From: Aquimarina mytili
GTDB lineage: Bacteria > Bacteroidota > Bacteroidia > Flavobacteriales > Flavobacteriaceae
NCBI RefSeq assembly: GCF_016735115.1
Contig: NZ_JAERQJ010000006.1
Span: forward strand, 186,001-250,000
DNA length: 64,000 bases
Reading direction: 5' to 3'
Of this stretch, positions 1 to 9,079 are shown in pieces. The notes beneath the pieces were generated by a model. The model searched no databases. It was given only the letters and a program-made list of their open reading frames with translations, and had not been told where the DNA came from. How positions within the stretch are numbered: position 1 is the stretch's first letter; each line of letters begins with the position of its first letter. The translations under genes and the position numbers were made by a program.

Positions 1-456
1 GTAGGTGATATTATAGAAATCGATGATAAAGTTGGACGCGTAGAAGAAATTAAACTGAGAACCACAAGAGCGGTTACAATAGATAATAAAGTACTTATTA
101 TTCCTAATCACAAGTTTATGACATCCTCACTTTATAACTGGACTCAAAATGGAAGCATGACAAAAGAGTCGATTGATATTGGTGTGGCTTATGGTAGTGA
201 TACTCAGCTGGTAAAAGATTTGTTGATTAAGGCGGCATTATCCAATGATAATATTTTAAAAGAACCCGCTCCATTAGTATTATTTACTGATTTTGCCGAT
301 AGCTCATTAAATTTTAGATTGATTTTTACAATGAGTGATAGTTTTCAAGCTGGGATTCCTAAAAGCGAAATACGATTCGAGATAGATCGATTGTTTAGGG
401 AGCATGATATAAGTATTCCTTTCCCGCAAAGAGAGGTAACTATTTTGAAAGAATAA
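1..456 (+). CDS. Mechanosensitive ion channel, MscS family (C-terminal part, 5' end outside window)
   Basis: The open frame runs in from the window edge and ends at a TAA. The visible 151 residues match the end of the MscS beta domain (VGDIIEID, then a conserved run ending in IPNHKF) followed by the alpha/beta C-terminal domain that forms the cytoplasmic cage. MscS channels open under membrane tension and release solutes during hypo-osmotic shock. The transmembrane helices lie upstream of the window, so the subtype and total length cannot be judged. The next gene starts 37 bases downstream on the same strand, so co-transcription is possible. The family call is confident; the exact paralogue is not. 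Confidence 0.88.
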   Translation, partial: VGDIIEIDDKVGRVEEIKLRTTRAVTIDNKVLIIPNHKFMTSSLYNWTQNGSMTKESIDIGVAYGSDTQLVKDLLIKAALSNDNILKEPAPLVLFTDFADSSLNFRLIFTMSDSFQAGIPKSEIRFEIDRLFREHDISIPFPQREVTILKE

Positions 457-493
457 TAAATACTTTAAAAAATATAAGATATATGCCCCTACG

Positions 494-1393
494 ATGAAAA
501 ACAACTACATAGTCTTAATAGGTATTCTTTTACAAACTTTGTGTAGTGTAAGTGCTCAGGACACTGACTTAGCAAGAATAGAGTACGCATATATCCCTCA
601 GGCGAATAGCGAGAATGTATATAGTCGCTTTAGAATTTCTGCCAACTATCCGATTAAAATGAATAAAGACGGAACGTATCTAGTTATTGCAACTCAGTAT
701 CGTTATAATAGTTTACAGATAGGTGATGAATTGATATTTGATGAAGGAGGAGATTTGAATGCTTTCCAAACCCTGGGATTGGAATTGGGCTATACTTTTA
801 AAATGAAAAATAACTGGAGGTTTGGAACCAAGATAGGGTCTCAAATCTCATCTAACTTTGAAGCTTCAGGTATAGAAAGTGATGATTTTAGATATAGTGT
901 ATCCTTATACTTTGTAAAAAGTTATAAAAATAAGAACGCACCTAAAACATCGCGATTAATAATGGGATTGCGATATGCTACACCAGCTAGTATCAATTTT
1001 CCGCTACCTATTATTAACTATTTTAAAAGATTTCATCCAAGTTGGTCGTATTCTGTTGGTACACCCAAAACAAGTATCAAGTATTTTTTTAACGAAAAAA
1101 ATACACTTCAAGCTTTTGTAGGTCTAGATCGTTTTTATGGTAATTTGCAGAATAACAGAGCGTTTATAGATGAAAACGGAGAAGTAAAAGTAGCAGAAAA
1201 TGCATCCATGCTTAATATTATGGGAGCATTGGGGTATGAATATTATTTTACGGAACACTTATTGTTCTATACATATGCAGGATATACATTAAGTAATGAA
1301 ATTCGTTTACGGGATGCAAATCAGGAAAATGTATATACTATTAATGAAAAAAATACATTCTATTTCCGTAGTGGAATTAAACTAAAAATATAA
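494..1393 (+). CDS. Outer-membrane beta-barrel-like protein (DUF6268-like)
   Basis: A 299-residue protein with a clear signal peptide (hydrophobic run then SVSAQ, cleavage likely near residue 21). The remainder is rich in alternating aromatic and polar residues with repeated short strands, ending in a strand (FYFRSGIKLKI) as expected for an outer-membrane barrel or a barrel-like surface protein. It resembles DUF6268 proteins of Flavobacteriia from memory. Its stop overlaps the start of the response regulator as TAATG, so the two are almost certainly translated from one mRNA. No ligand can be named. Confidence 0.7.
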   Translation: MKNNYIVLIGILLQTLCSVSAQDTDLARIEYAYIPQANSENVYSRFRISANYPIKMNKDGTYLVIATQYRYNSLQIGDELIFDEGGDLNAFQTLGLELGYTFKMKNNWRFGTKIGSQISSNFEASGIESDDFRYSVSLYFVKSYKNKNAPKTSRLIMGLRYATPASINFPLPIINYFKRFHPSWSYSVGTPKTSIKYFFNEKNTLQAFVGLDRFYGNLQNNRAFIDENGEVKVAENASMLNIMGALGYEYYFTEHLLFYTYAGYTLSNEIRLRDANQENVYTINEKNTFYFRSGIKLKI

Positions 1394-2556
1394 TGGCAAA
1401 AATATTAGTAATAGAAGACGAAGCAGCAATCCGAAGAGTTTTAGTTAAAATTTTATCTGAAGAGAACGATAAGTACGAAGTTTTTGAGGCTGAAGATGGT
1501 CTTTTAGGAATTGAGAAAATTAAAAATGACGAATATGACCTGGTACTTTGTGATATCAAAATGCCAAAAATGGATGGGGTAGAAGTACTAGAGGCGATAA
1601 AGAAAATAAAACCAGAAATTCCAATTGTGATGATTTCTGGACATGGAGACCTCGATACAGCAGTAAATACAATGCGACTTGGAGCATTTGATTATATTTC
1701 AAAACCACCAGATTTAAATCGTTTGCTTAATACGGTACGTAATGCTTTGGATAGAAAAGAGCTTGTCGTAGAAAATAAAAGACTTAAGAAAAAAGTCTCT
1801 AAAAATTATGATATGATTGGAGAATCCAAAGCGATCTCTGATATCAAAGATATTATCGAAAAAGTTGCAGCCACAGATGCCCGAGTTTTGATTACAGGGC
1901 CTAATGGTACGGGAAAAGAACTAGTGGCACATTGGATTCATCAGAAAAGTGAACGTTCGACGGGTCCTATGATAGAAGTGAATTGTGCTGCAATTCCTGG
2001 AGAACTAATAGAAAGTGAACTTTTTGGGCATGTAAAAGGAGCATTTACATCAGCTAATAAAGATCGAGCAGGTAAATTTGAAGCGGCTAATGGTGGAACC
2101 ATTTTTTTAGATGAGATTGGAGATATGAGTCTTTCGGCTCAAGCAAAAGTATTGAGGGCACTTCAGGAAAATAAAATACAACGAGTGGGTAGCGATAAAG
2201 ATATCAAAGTAAATGTACGGGTTGTAGCTGCTACAAATAAAGATCTGAAAAAAGAAATTGCTGATAATAAATTTAGAGAAGATCTATATCATAGACTTGC
2301 AGTAATATTAGTAAAAGTACCTGCACTTAATGATAGAAGAGAAGATATTCCTCTATTAGTGGATTATTTTGCCAAAAAAATATCGGGAGAACAAGGATCC
2401 CCGGTAAAGACATTTTCTGCAAAAGCAGTTAAACAACTGCAGCAATATGACTGGACAGGTAATATTCGAGAATTAAGAAATGTGGTAGAACGTTTGATTA
2501 TTCTTGGTGGAAAAGAAGTAAGTGAAGAAGATGTAAAGCTTTTTGCTGCAAAGTAA
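1393..2556 (+). CDS. Sigma-54 type response regulator without a C-terminal Fis/HTH domain
   Basis: A 387-residue NtrC-like regulator. The receiver domain spans about residues 1-120, with acidic pocket E8/D9, phosphoacceptor D54, S82 and K104. The AAA+ ATPase spans about 140-370, with Walker A GPNGTGKE (169-176), the sigma-54 contact loop GAFTSA (216-221) and Walker B GTIFLDE (235-241). The protein ends soon after the AAA+ lid ([13 protein letters not shown]) and shows no Fis-type helix-turn-helix, so it is about 60 residues shorter than classical NtrC. By family knowledge it should activate sigma-54 polymerase when phosphorylated, but how it finds a promoter is unclear. No sensor kinase is visible next to it. 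It overlaps the preceding outer-membrane protein gene as TAATG. Confidence 0.9.
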   Translation: MAKILVIEDEAAIRRVLVKILSEENDKYEVFEAEDGLLGIEKIKNDEYDLVLCDIKMPKMDGVEVLEAIKKIKPEIPIVMISGHGDLDTAVNTMRLGAFDYISKPPDLNRLLNTVRNALDRKELVVENKRLKKKVSKNYDMIGESKAISDIKDIIEKVAATDARVLITGPNGTGKELVAHWIHQKSERSTGPMIEVNCAAIPGELIESELFGHVKGAFTSANKDRAGKFEAANGGTIFLDEIGDMSLSAQAKVLRALQENKIQRVGSDKDIKVNVRVVAATNKDLKKEIADNKFREDLYHRLAVILVKVPALNDRREDIPLLVDYFAKKISGEQGSPVKTFSAKAVKQLQQYDWTGNIRELRNVVERLIILGGKEVSEEDVKLFAAK

Positions 2557-2557
2557 A

Positions 2558-2655
2558 GGATCTCAGGGCAAGTCCATGAGGCATTAGATGGGAAAATGAT
2601 TTAGATTTCGAGGCAAACCCCCTAAGCATTCGAATCTCAATTATCGTGTAAAAAG
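2558..2655. repeat. Candidate dispersed repeat or degenerate mobile remnant
   Basis: This spacer has a base composition unlike the AT-rich DNA around it. It contains two related GAGGCA cores (ATGAGGCATT and TCGAGGCAAA). The first sits in a small imperfect palindrome (CTCA.GG...CC.TGAG). No open frame crosses it. I have an impression of similar sequences in other flavobacterial genomes but cannot verify it here. Confidence 0.3.
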
Positions 2656-2673
2656 AACAAATTATAGTAGTAT

Positions 2674-2709
2674 AGGCAGTTTATCATCTGTATATGGCTG
2701 CCTTTTTTT
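2674..2709 (+). terminator. Rho-independent terminator after the response regulator
   Basis: A stem AGGCAG/CTGCCT with an 18-base loop is followed by a run of seven T. It is placed to end the outer-membrane protein/response regulator transcript. Confidence 0.6.
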
Positions 2710-2766
2710 ATATCTGCTTGTAATTTAAATATTATATTGCGACCAAAAGTAAGATAAGCCCCACCG

Positions 2767-3288
2767 ATGAAGAAGTTTTTGTTTTTGACGTATATGTTGT
2801 TTTTTGCTGTGCAAATTTCTGCTCAATATGACCCTGGAGCAGTAAATTATGGTGCCGTGGCAATCAAGAATTTTGGTCTCGAAAACGAAGTTGGGCTAGG
2901 TGTTCGAGTGGAATATGCCTTCAATTGTTACACTACTTTTTTAGGAGAATATAATCGATCGTTTGCTATAGCAGCAGATGATGCATATGAGGGGTATAAT
3001 GAATTGGCTATTGGGGTTAATTTAATCTTATTCAATTGGTATCCTACAACCATTACTGCCGGAATGGGATACATAGGTAATGATTCTAGTATTTTTGAAG
3101 ATATCGAAGACGAAGCTTTTCTTGGTTTTAGAACGGGTAACTTTAACCATGGAGCCCAAATTAAAATCAGGGCATTGCATCAGGTATCGACACCGGTACA
3201 TGTTTTTGCAGAACTTAATGTCAAAAGTTTAGGTCGACCTTATGATACTTTCCTCATAGGATTTAGCTATGATTTTAATGCAAGGTAG
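2767..3288 (+). CDS. Exported protein of unknown function, possible small beta-barrel
   Basis: A 173-residue protein starting with a typical signal peptide (MKKFLFLTYM..., cleavage after QISA). The mature part is rich in Gly, Tyr and Phe in alternating patterns (for example GLGVRVEYAF and FLIGFSYDF at the end), suggesting a small outer-membrane barrel or an outer-membrane-associated beta protein. I do not recognise a named family. It stands alone, with a terminator upstream and its own spacer before the PPK2 gene. Confidence 0.6.
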   Translation: MKKFLFLTYMLFFAVQISAQYDPGAVNYGAVAIKNFGLENEVGLGVRVEYAFNCYTTFLGEYNRSFAIAADDAYEGYNELAIGVNLILFNWYPTTITAGMGYIGNDSSIFEDIEDEAFLGFRTGNFNHGAQIKIRALHQVSTPVHVFAELNVKSLGRPYDTFLIGFSYDFNAR

Positions 3289-3402
3289 TGTTGTGTACTT
3301 GATAACAATTTTTGATTTTTCATGATTATAGATTTATATGCTAACTATTTTCATGTAAATACAAAACTTTAGTATCTTTCGAAGTGTAACACAGATCATA
3401 TT

Positions 3403-4281
3403 ATGAACACAATCAATCACGAAGACTTTAAAGTCTCTTCAACTATAGAATTATCTAAAATAGCAACAACATACGATCTAGATGCTAGCGAGAAGAAAAT
3501 AGAAAATGAGTTAGAAGAAGTTCGTGAAAAACTGGGAAAACTTCAGGATACGCTTTATGCTCATGGTAAATATGCAGTTTTAGTATGCTTACAGGGGATG
3601 GATACTTCTGGGAAGGATAGTTTAATTCGAGAAGTATTTAAAGATTTTAATGCTCGAGGAATTGTGGTTCATAGTTTTAAGGTTCCTACAGAGCGTGAGT
3701 TAGGTCATGATTATTTATGGCGACATTATATTGCCTTGCCACAGCGCGGTAAATTCAGCGTCTTTAATAGAACACATTATGAAAATGTTTTGGTAACACG
3801 TGTGCATCCAGAATATATAATGGGCGAAAACATACCTGGTGTAAATAGTATAGAAGATATTAATAATGAATTCTGGGATAAACGTTTTGACCAGATAAGA
3901 AATTTTGAAAAGCATATTTCACAAAACGGAACATTAATCTATAAGTTTTATTTGCACTTATCTAAAGATGAACAAAAAAACAGACTCTTGCGTAGATTAG
4001 AAAAGAAAGAAAAAAACTGGAAATTCTCTGCAGGAGACCTTAAAGAACGAAAGCTTTGGGATCAATACCAGGATTGTTATCAAGATGCTATAAATAGAAC
4101 TTCTTTTCAGCATGCACCTTGGTATATTATTCCGGCAGATGATAAACCTACAGCAAGATATATTGTAGCCAAAACATTGTATGATACGTTAAAAAAATAT
4201 GATGATATACAAGAACCAGAGCTAGACGAAAAGACTAAGGCCAATTTGGAGTTGTATAAACAACAATTGGAAAACGAATAA
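3403..4281 (+). CDS. Polyphosphate kinase 2 family protein (PPK2)
   Basis: A 292-residue cytosolic enzyme of the PPK2 family, which transfers phosphate between polyphosphate and nucleotides. Walker A GMDTSGKD is at 65-72. The region FNRTHYENVLVTRV (121-134) corresponds to the family's Walker B and lid-entry segment, usually written FDRSWYNRA..ERV. WKFSAGDLKER and the late WYIIPADDK motif are also typical. The length fits the short, single-domain PPK2 proteins. Whether it prefers AMP, ADP or GDP cannot be told by eye. A TATCTTTC sequence about 25 bases before the start resembles the Bacteroidota -7 element. Confidence 0.92.
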   Translation: MNTINHEDFKVSSTIELSKIATTYDLDASEKKIENELEEVREKLGKLQDTLYAHGKYAVLVCLQGMDTSGKDSLIREVFKDFNARGIVVHSFKVPTERELGHDYLWRHYIALPQRGKFSVFNRTHYENVLVTRVHPEYIMGENIPGVNSIEDINNEFWDKRFDQIRNFEKHISQNGTLIYKFYLHLSKDEQKNRLLRRLEKKEKNWKFSAGDLKERKLWDQYQDCYQDAINRTSFQHAPWYIIPADDKPTARYIVAKTLYDTLKKYDDIQEPELDEKTKANLELYKQQLENE

Positions 4282-4350
4282 TGATATTAAATTTTAAAAA
4301 CCCCCAAGACCCTTATGAGGCTCATTGCAATTCACAATTATAAGAACACA

Positions 4351-5739
4351 ATGTCAAAAAACTTACTCCCTTTTCTATTTGCAATTTTATCATTGAATTG
4401 CCTAGCTCAAAATGAGATAAAAGAAGATTCGATAACACTAAAAAAGATATATAAGACCTCATTATTGAATGGTAAAAGTTATGCATGGCTAGACCATTTA
4501 TCAAATCAAATTGGAGCAAGGTTATCTGGTTCTGTTAATGCTCAAAAAGCGGTTGAGTGGGGAGAAAAAGAATTGAAAGAATTAGGGATTGATAAAGTTT
4601 GGTTGCAATCTGTTATGGTGCCTAAATGGACTCGTGGAGTAACTGAATTTGCCTTTATAGAAACAGAGCCAGGTAAAACAACAAATGTACCTATTTGCGC
4701 ATTAGGTGGATCTGTGCCTACACCTATCGGGGGGATTAAAGCTTCTATTGTTGAAGTGCAAGGTATTGATGATTTAAAAAAACTGGGAAGTGAGAAAATC
4801 ACAGGAAAAATAGTATTCTTCAATCGACCAATGCAAGCAGACTTGATCGAAACCTTTAAAGCCTATGGAGGTTGTGTAGATCAACGCTATTCTGGAGCTG
4901 CTGAAGCTTCTAAATTTGGAGCTATAGGAGTGATTGTACGTTCAATGAACTTGCGATTAGACGATTTTCCGCATACCGGTTCAATGAGCTACGGTGACCT
5001 GTCTGATATGGATAAAATCCCGGCTGCTGCAATAAGTACAAATGGAGCAGACCTATTAAGCTCTATTCTGAAATTGAATCCCAAGATTAAATTTCATATG
5101 AATATGAATTGCCGTACCTGGAAAGATGTAGAATCATTTAATGTAATAGGACAAATAACAGGTAGCGAATATCCTAATGAATATATGGTGGTCGGTGGTC
5201 ATCTGGATTCATGGGATTTGGGAGATGGTTCTCATGACGATGGGGCAGGAGTGGTGCAATCTATGGAAGTATTGCGATTATTTAAGGAAATAGGATATAA
5301 GCCTAAGCGCTCTATTAGAGTGGTGTTGTTTATGAATGAAGAAAATGGATTAAGAGGAGGAAAGAAATATGCAAAGGTTGCTAAAAATAAAGGGGAGAAC
5401 CATGTCTTTGCGTTAGAAAGTGATGCAGGAGGGTTCACTCCAAGAGGATTCTCTTTTGATTGTGATGATGCAAACTTTAAGCAAGTAGAAGGTTGGAAAT
5501 CACTTTTTGAACCATATTTGATACATTATTTTGCAAAAGGAGGAAGCGGAGCCGATATCGGTCCACTCAAAAAAGATGGGATTGTCCTTGCAGGTTTACG
5601 ACCAGATTCGCAACGTTATTTTGATTATCATCATGCCAAGAACGATACTTTTGATGCAGTCAATAAGCGTGAGCTAGAATTAGGTGCAGCTACTATGGCT
5701 AGTTTGGTTTATCTTTTTGATAAATATGGGGTGAAGTGA
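4351..5739 (+). CDS. M28 family zinc peptidase (aminopeptidase/carboxypeptidase Q-like), secreted
   Basis: An exported metallopeptidase of the M28 family. The start 36 bases inside the longest frame gives a clean signal peptide (MSKNLLPFLFAILSLNCLAQ), so it was chosen over the upstream ATG. A protease-associated-like insert lies in the first half. The two-zinc site is visible as GGHLDSWD, SHDDGAGV, NEENGLRGG (catalytic Glu pair), ESDAGG and the late HHAKNDT. It most resembles carboxypeptidase Q (PGCP)-type M28 enzymes that trim peptides. The stop overlaps the GTG start of the next lipoprotein gene. Confidence 0.9.
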   Translation: MSKNLLPFLFAILSLNCLAQNEIKEDSITLKKIYKTSLLNGKSYAWLDHLSNQIGARLSGSVNAQKAVEWGEKELKELGIDKVWLQSVMVPKWTRGVTEFAFIETEPGKTTNVPICALGGSVPTPIGGIKASIVEVQGIDDLKKLGSEKITGKIVFFNRPMQADLIETFKAYGGCVDQRYSGAAEASKFGAIGVIVRSMNLRLDDFPHTGSMSYGDLSDMDKIPAAAISTNGADLLSSILKLNPKIKFHMNMNCRTWKDVESFNVIGQITGSEYPNEYMVVGGHLDSWDLGDGSHDDGAGVVQSMEVLRLFKEIGYKPKRSIRVVLFMNEENGLRGGKKYAKVAKNKGENHVFALESDAGGFTPRGFSFDCDDANFKQVEGWKSLFEPYLIHYFAKGGSGADIGPLKKDGIVLAGLRPDSQRYFDYHHAKNDTFDAVNKRELELGAATMASLVYLFDKYGVK

Positions 5740-6143
5740 TATCCGAAAACCCTAAAAACATACTATTATGCCTTTTAATTTTATTGGTAATACTAGCTTG
5801 CGATCCAGCCAAGATATTAATCATACAAAATAGTACAAAGAAAAATGTAGATCTTGAAATTGTTAGCAATGAAAAGGACTTGCCTGATGTTGAAGGAACT
5901 TTAGTAACAAAGTATAGACTAGCTGAAGACGGTAAAAAATCTAAAAAGTTTATCTATGGATTTGGAGGTTGGCGACAACAAGAATTAGATGTAATTAAAA
6001 CATCAATTAGAAAAGTCGTCATTTATTCTAAATCATCAGATACCATATTTGGCTATACGAATAAAGATACAATTTCAGAAATGATATCCGCTGAAACAAA
6101 AGGTTTTTCAAAAAATATTTTAAAGCTTACTATTGAAAAATAA
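5736..6143 (+). CDS. Small lipoprotein of unknown function
   Basis: A 135-residue protein with a GTG start that overlaps the stop of the M28 peptidase (GTGA). The N-terminus has a hydrophobic stretch ending in LVILAC, a good lipobox with Cys at about residue 22. The mature part is a small, mostly beta-looking domain and has no motif I recognise. The translational overlap suggests co-expression with the peptidase. Confidence is mainly limited by the unusual start codon and lack of a family. Confidence 0.6.
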   Translation: MISENPKNILLCLLILLVILACDPAKILIIQNSTKKNVDLEIVSNEKDLPDVEGTLVTKYRLAEDGKKSKKFIYGFGGWRQQELDVIKTSIRKVVIYSKSSDTIFGYTNKDTISEMISAETKGFSKNILKLTIEK

Positions 6144-6186
6144 AATAATCAAAAGGTGGTGTGTTAATTTATTTATTTTCAGTTTG

Positions 6187-7053
6187 TTAACGTACATTTA
6201 GATCTACCTTTGCTTCAATTTTTGCACCACTGTTGACATCATTTATAGCAATATCTAAAGAAATAGGGTTTTGATGTCCCCCGGGCAAGCTGAAATTGAC
6301 ATAAAGTCTCGATTGCACCATACGCGAATCTATAGTAAAGTTATCAAGAGGAAAATTTAAAATCTCTTTACCAGATGCATCTTTTGCTTTTAATAAAAAT
6401 TTGAGAGTAGTTTGTCCGTTTTGTTCAGAGAACCCTTTTGCATCAATAATGGCTAAATAAATTTCCTGACCAGACATAACTCTTTTAGGATGGACAGTTA
6501 CTTCATTACCATTCCACTCTTTCTGAAATAAATATATTTCCTTATACTTTACTAAAGTTTCCTTGGTGTTGATATGTTCATTTTTAATGATTTCAAAAGG
6601 AAATTCTGTAAAAAATACCCCCGGTCCTTTAGTATCCTTAACAATGATATTCATGGTATATGCATTACCCGTATGCAAAGGATCTTCCAGGATGTGTTTT
6701 ACGGTTAATTTTAGTAAAGAAGGACGATACGCTTGTTTACCATCAAGAATATTTTTTGTTACTAGGGTGTCATTATTTTTATCAAGTATAAAAAGATCTA
6801 TAGCAGGAAAAACTTTTCCTTCGTCTTCTGCAAACCCCTGAATACTATCAAAATGAAATTCTAACTGTTCTTTATAAGTAAACTGATTTCTTATTGCAGG
6901 AAAATCACTTACGGTTGTGTAGATTTTTTCGCATTGTATACCTTCACTTTTTGTAGTAAAAGTTTTTTTCACATCTTGTCCATTTGTAGAATTAAATTTA
7001 CACGAAAATAAAAGTACGCATAAGAGAAAAGAGATATAGAATTTAAGTCGCAT
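6187..7053 (-). CDS. Lipoprotein of unknown function
   Basis: The start was set at the internal ATG that yields MRLKFYISFLLCVLLFSC, a classic flavobacterial lipoprotein signal with the lipidated Cys at residue 18. The longer frame adds 42 residues without signal character and would overlap the neighbouring membrane protein gene. The mature protein of about 270 residues looks like successive beta-sandwich segments (for example the run ending FPLDNFTID and a late LYVNFSLPGGHQNP). No catalytic motif was seen. Confidence 0.65.
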   Translation of the reverse strand: MRLKFYISFLLCVLLFSCKFNSTNGQDVKKTFTTKSEGIQCEKIYTTVSDFPAIRNQFTYKEQLEFHFDSIQGFAEDEGKVFPAIDLFILDKNNDTLVTKNILDGKQAYRPSLLKLTVKHILEDPLHTGNAYTMNIIVKDTKGPGVFFTEFPFEIIKNEHINTKETLVKYKEIYLFQKEWNGNEVTVHPKRVMSGQEIYLAIIDAKGFSEQNGQTTLKFLLKAKDASGKEILNFPLDNFTIDSRMVQSRLYVNFSLPGGHQNPISLDIAINDVNSGAKIEAKVDLNVR

Positions 7054-7156
7054 CGATGTTTTTTGGTTGTGCAAAATATACATAACTAAGGGTTGATTAG
7101 AATATAAAGTTATATTAGAATTTTTAGAAATAAAAAGACATACCTGAATATGTACA

Positions 7157-7522
7157 TTAACAGGCAAAATTACCGCCACAAAATATCATCATATATATAA
7201 TAGCAATTATTCCTATACATATATTTAGAGCTGGGATGCTAGCAAATAATATTGCCAGAAGATATTTTCTTTTTGAAAACAATATCCAGCCAATGGTAAT
7301 GCCAATACATGTAATAAATGGATAAGAAACCATGCTTATTACTATCGTAATTGTAGAAATACTATCTTCAGAACCTGGGCTGTCAAACATCATTGCAGAC
7401 ATCATAATCATAGGTAAAGATGGTAATATTAGAATTCCAAAAATAATACTTGCGACGATAAGATAAATTTTGGTGCTATTTCGTTTTTTGATTTCTTTTT
7501 CCTCAATGATGGTTTTAGACAT
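7157..7522 (-). CDS. Small membrane protein of unknown function
   Basis: A 121-residue protein with a charged N-terminus (about 17 residues) and three hydrophobic segments at about 20-45, 60-82 and 90-115. No family was recognised. It lies upstream of the lipoprotein gene on the same strand with a gap of about 100 bases and is divergent from the MATE transporter gene. Confidence 0.55.
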   Translation of the reverse strand: MSKTIIEEKEIKKRNSTKIYLIVASIIFGILILPSLPMIMMSAMMFDSPGSEDSISTITIVISMVSYPFITCIGITIGWILFSKRKYLLAILFASIPALNICIGIIAIIYMMIFCGGNFAC

Positions 7523-7582
7523 AGTTTTGAATTAAGAACGTTAAATATACGATAAGAATATTTTAGTTTATTTTGGTTCTAA

Positions 7583-7590
7583 TACCTTTG
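7583..7590 (+). promoter_or_regulatory. Candidate -7 promoter element (TAnnTTTG) of the MATE gene
   Basis: TACCTTTG lies 18 bases before the MATE start codon and matches the Bacteroidota sigma-A -7 consensus. No convincing -33 TTTG was found at the usual distance. Confidence 0.5.
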
Positions 7591-7608
7591 CGTCTTCAAT
7601 ATTAAAAA

Positions 7609-8979
7609 ATGCTATACCAGTACACCAAAGAGTTTCGATATAATTTAGAATTAGCGGCACCTGTAATGATGGGGATGTTAGGGCATACGCTTGTGGCTTT
7701 GGTGGATAATATCATGGTTGGACAATTGGGTACGGCCGAATTGGCAGCAGTATCATTAGGAAATAGCTTCATGTTTATCGCAATGTCTTTGGGTATTGGG
7801 TTTTCTACAGCGATTACACCCTTGGTAGCAGAAGCAGACGCCGAAAATAATTTTAGAAACGGAAAATCGGCTTTCAAACATGGATTATTTCTATGTACTA
7901 CATTAGGGGTTGTATTGTTTTTAATGATTTTGTTGGCGAAACCATTGATGTATTTAATGAAACAACCTATTGAGGTTGTAGAATTAGCTATACCTTATCT
8001 GGATTTGGTTGCTTTTTCTTTAATACCATTGATCATCTTTCAGGCATTGAAACAGTTTTCTGATGGATTATCGATGACCAGATATCCTATGTATGCTACT
8101 CTGGTAGCTAATGTTGTTAATGTAGTATTGAATTATATATTGATTTTTGGAAAGCTTGGGTTCCCACAAATGGGGATAGTTGGTGCCGCGATAGGAACAT
8201 TAGCTTCTCGATTTATAATGGTCGTGTTTTTGTGGATTTTCTTAAAAAAGAAAGAAAAGTCTAAGGGATATGTTACTCACATTAAAATTTTCGTTCTAGA
8301 AAATAAAATGATCAAAAAAATTATTGAGTTAGGTTTTCCGTCCTCATTACAAATGTTTTTTGAGGTAGCCATATTTACAGCTGCAATTTGGTTGTCTGGG
8401 ATTTTAGGTAAAAACCCGCAAGCAGCAAACCAAATTGCGTTAAATCTCTCGTCAATGACCTTTATGGTGGCTATGGGGTTAAGTGTGGCGGCTATGGTGC
8501 GAGTCGGAAATCAAAAAGGCCTTCAAAAATTTGAAGATTTACGAAGAATTGCCATTTCAATATTTTTATTATCCTTTATAATAGCGACCATTTTTGCTCT
8601 CATATTTATTATTTGCAATGAGATGCTACCAATGATTTATTTGGATGTTGATGATACACAGAATTTGGTCGATAATACCGAGGTAATTAGTATTGCAGCA
8701 AAACTTTTGATTATAGCGGCCTTATTTCAGATATCTGATGCTATACAGGTTACTGTGCTTGGTGCACTTCGTGGGTTACAAGATGTAAAAATCCCTACGG
8801 TTATCACATTTATTGCGTATTGGGTAATTGGGTTTCCTATAAGTTATCATTTAGGGCTGCATACCGAGTATAAAAGTTCAGGGATTTGGATTGGTTTATT
8901 AGCGGGTTTAACGGCTTCGGCATTGTTATTGTGTTTGAGATTTAATAAATTAACAAATGGTTTAATTCGGAAAGGCTAA
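7609..8979 (+). CDS. MATE family efflux transporter
   Basis: A 456-residue integral membrane protein with about twelve hydrophobic segments in two related halves, the MATE architecture. The N-terminal APVMMGMLGHTLVALVDNIMVGQLG stretch (acidic residue in TM1 region and the conserved DNIMVG) and the later PSSLQMFFEVA in the second half are characteristic. MATE exporters use Na+ or H+ gradients to expel cationic drugs or metabolites. The substrate is not predictable. The gene is monocistronic as far as can be seen and has its own -7 element. Confidence 0.92.
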   Translation: MLYQYTKEFRYNLELAAPVMMGMLGHTLVALVDNIMVGQLGTAELAAVSLGNSFMFIAMSLGIGFSTAITPLVAEADAENNFRNGKSAFKHGLFLCTTLGVVLFLMILLAKPLMYLMKQPIEVVELAIPYLDLVAFSLIPLIIFQALKQFSDGLSMTRYPMYATLVANVVNVVLNYILIFGKLGFPQMGIVGAAIGTLASRFIMVVFLWIFLKKKEKSKGYVTHIKIFVLENKMIKKIIELGFPSSLQMFFEVAIFTAAIWLSGILGKNPQAANQIALNLSSMTFMVAMGLSVAAMVRVGNQKGLQKFEDLRRIAISIFLLSFIIATIFALIFIICNEMLPMIYLDVDDTQNLVDNTEVISIAAKLLIIAALFQISDAIQVTVLGALRGLQDVKIPTVITFIAYWVIGFPISYHLGLHTEYKSSGIWIGLLAGLTASALLLCLRFNKLTNGLIRKG

Positions 8980-9027
8980 TTTTTCTATATCTCCAACAAG
9001 AATATGCTTTACAGTGGTAAATGTTTG

Positions 9028-9058
9028 TTTGGTATTAACGAATAATTAACTATCTTTC
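9028..9058 (+). promoter_or_regulatory. Candidate sigma-A promoter of the OmpA-like gene
   Basis: TTTG, a 19-base spacer, then TATCTTTC closely match the Bacteroidota consensus TTTG-N19-TAnnTTTG, with only the last G replaced by C. The ATG follows 21 bases later, giving a short leader. Confidence 0.5.
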
Positions 9059-9079
9059 CAAAAAAACAGAACTACAAAA

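Noticed and set aside
4315..4350. Upstream ATG adding 12 residues to the M28 peptidase
   Set aside because: It would place a polar segment before the signal peptide; the internal ATG gives a normal one.
7054..7179. 42-residue N-terminal extension of the minus-strand lipoprotein
   Set aside because: It overlaps the next gene and would bury the lipoprotein signal.
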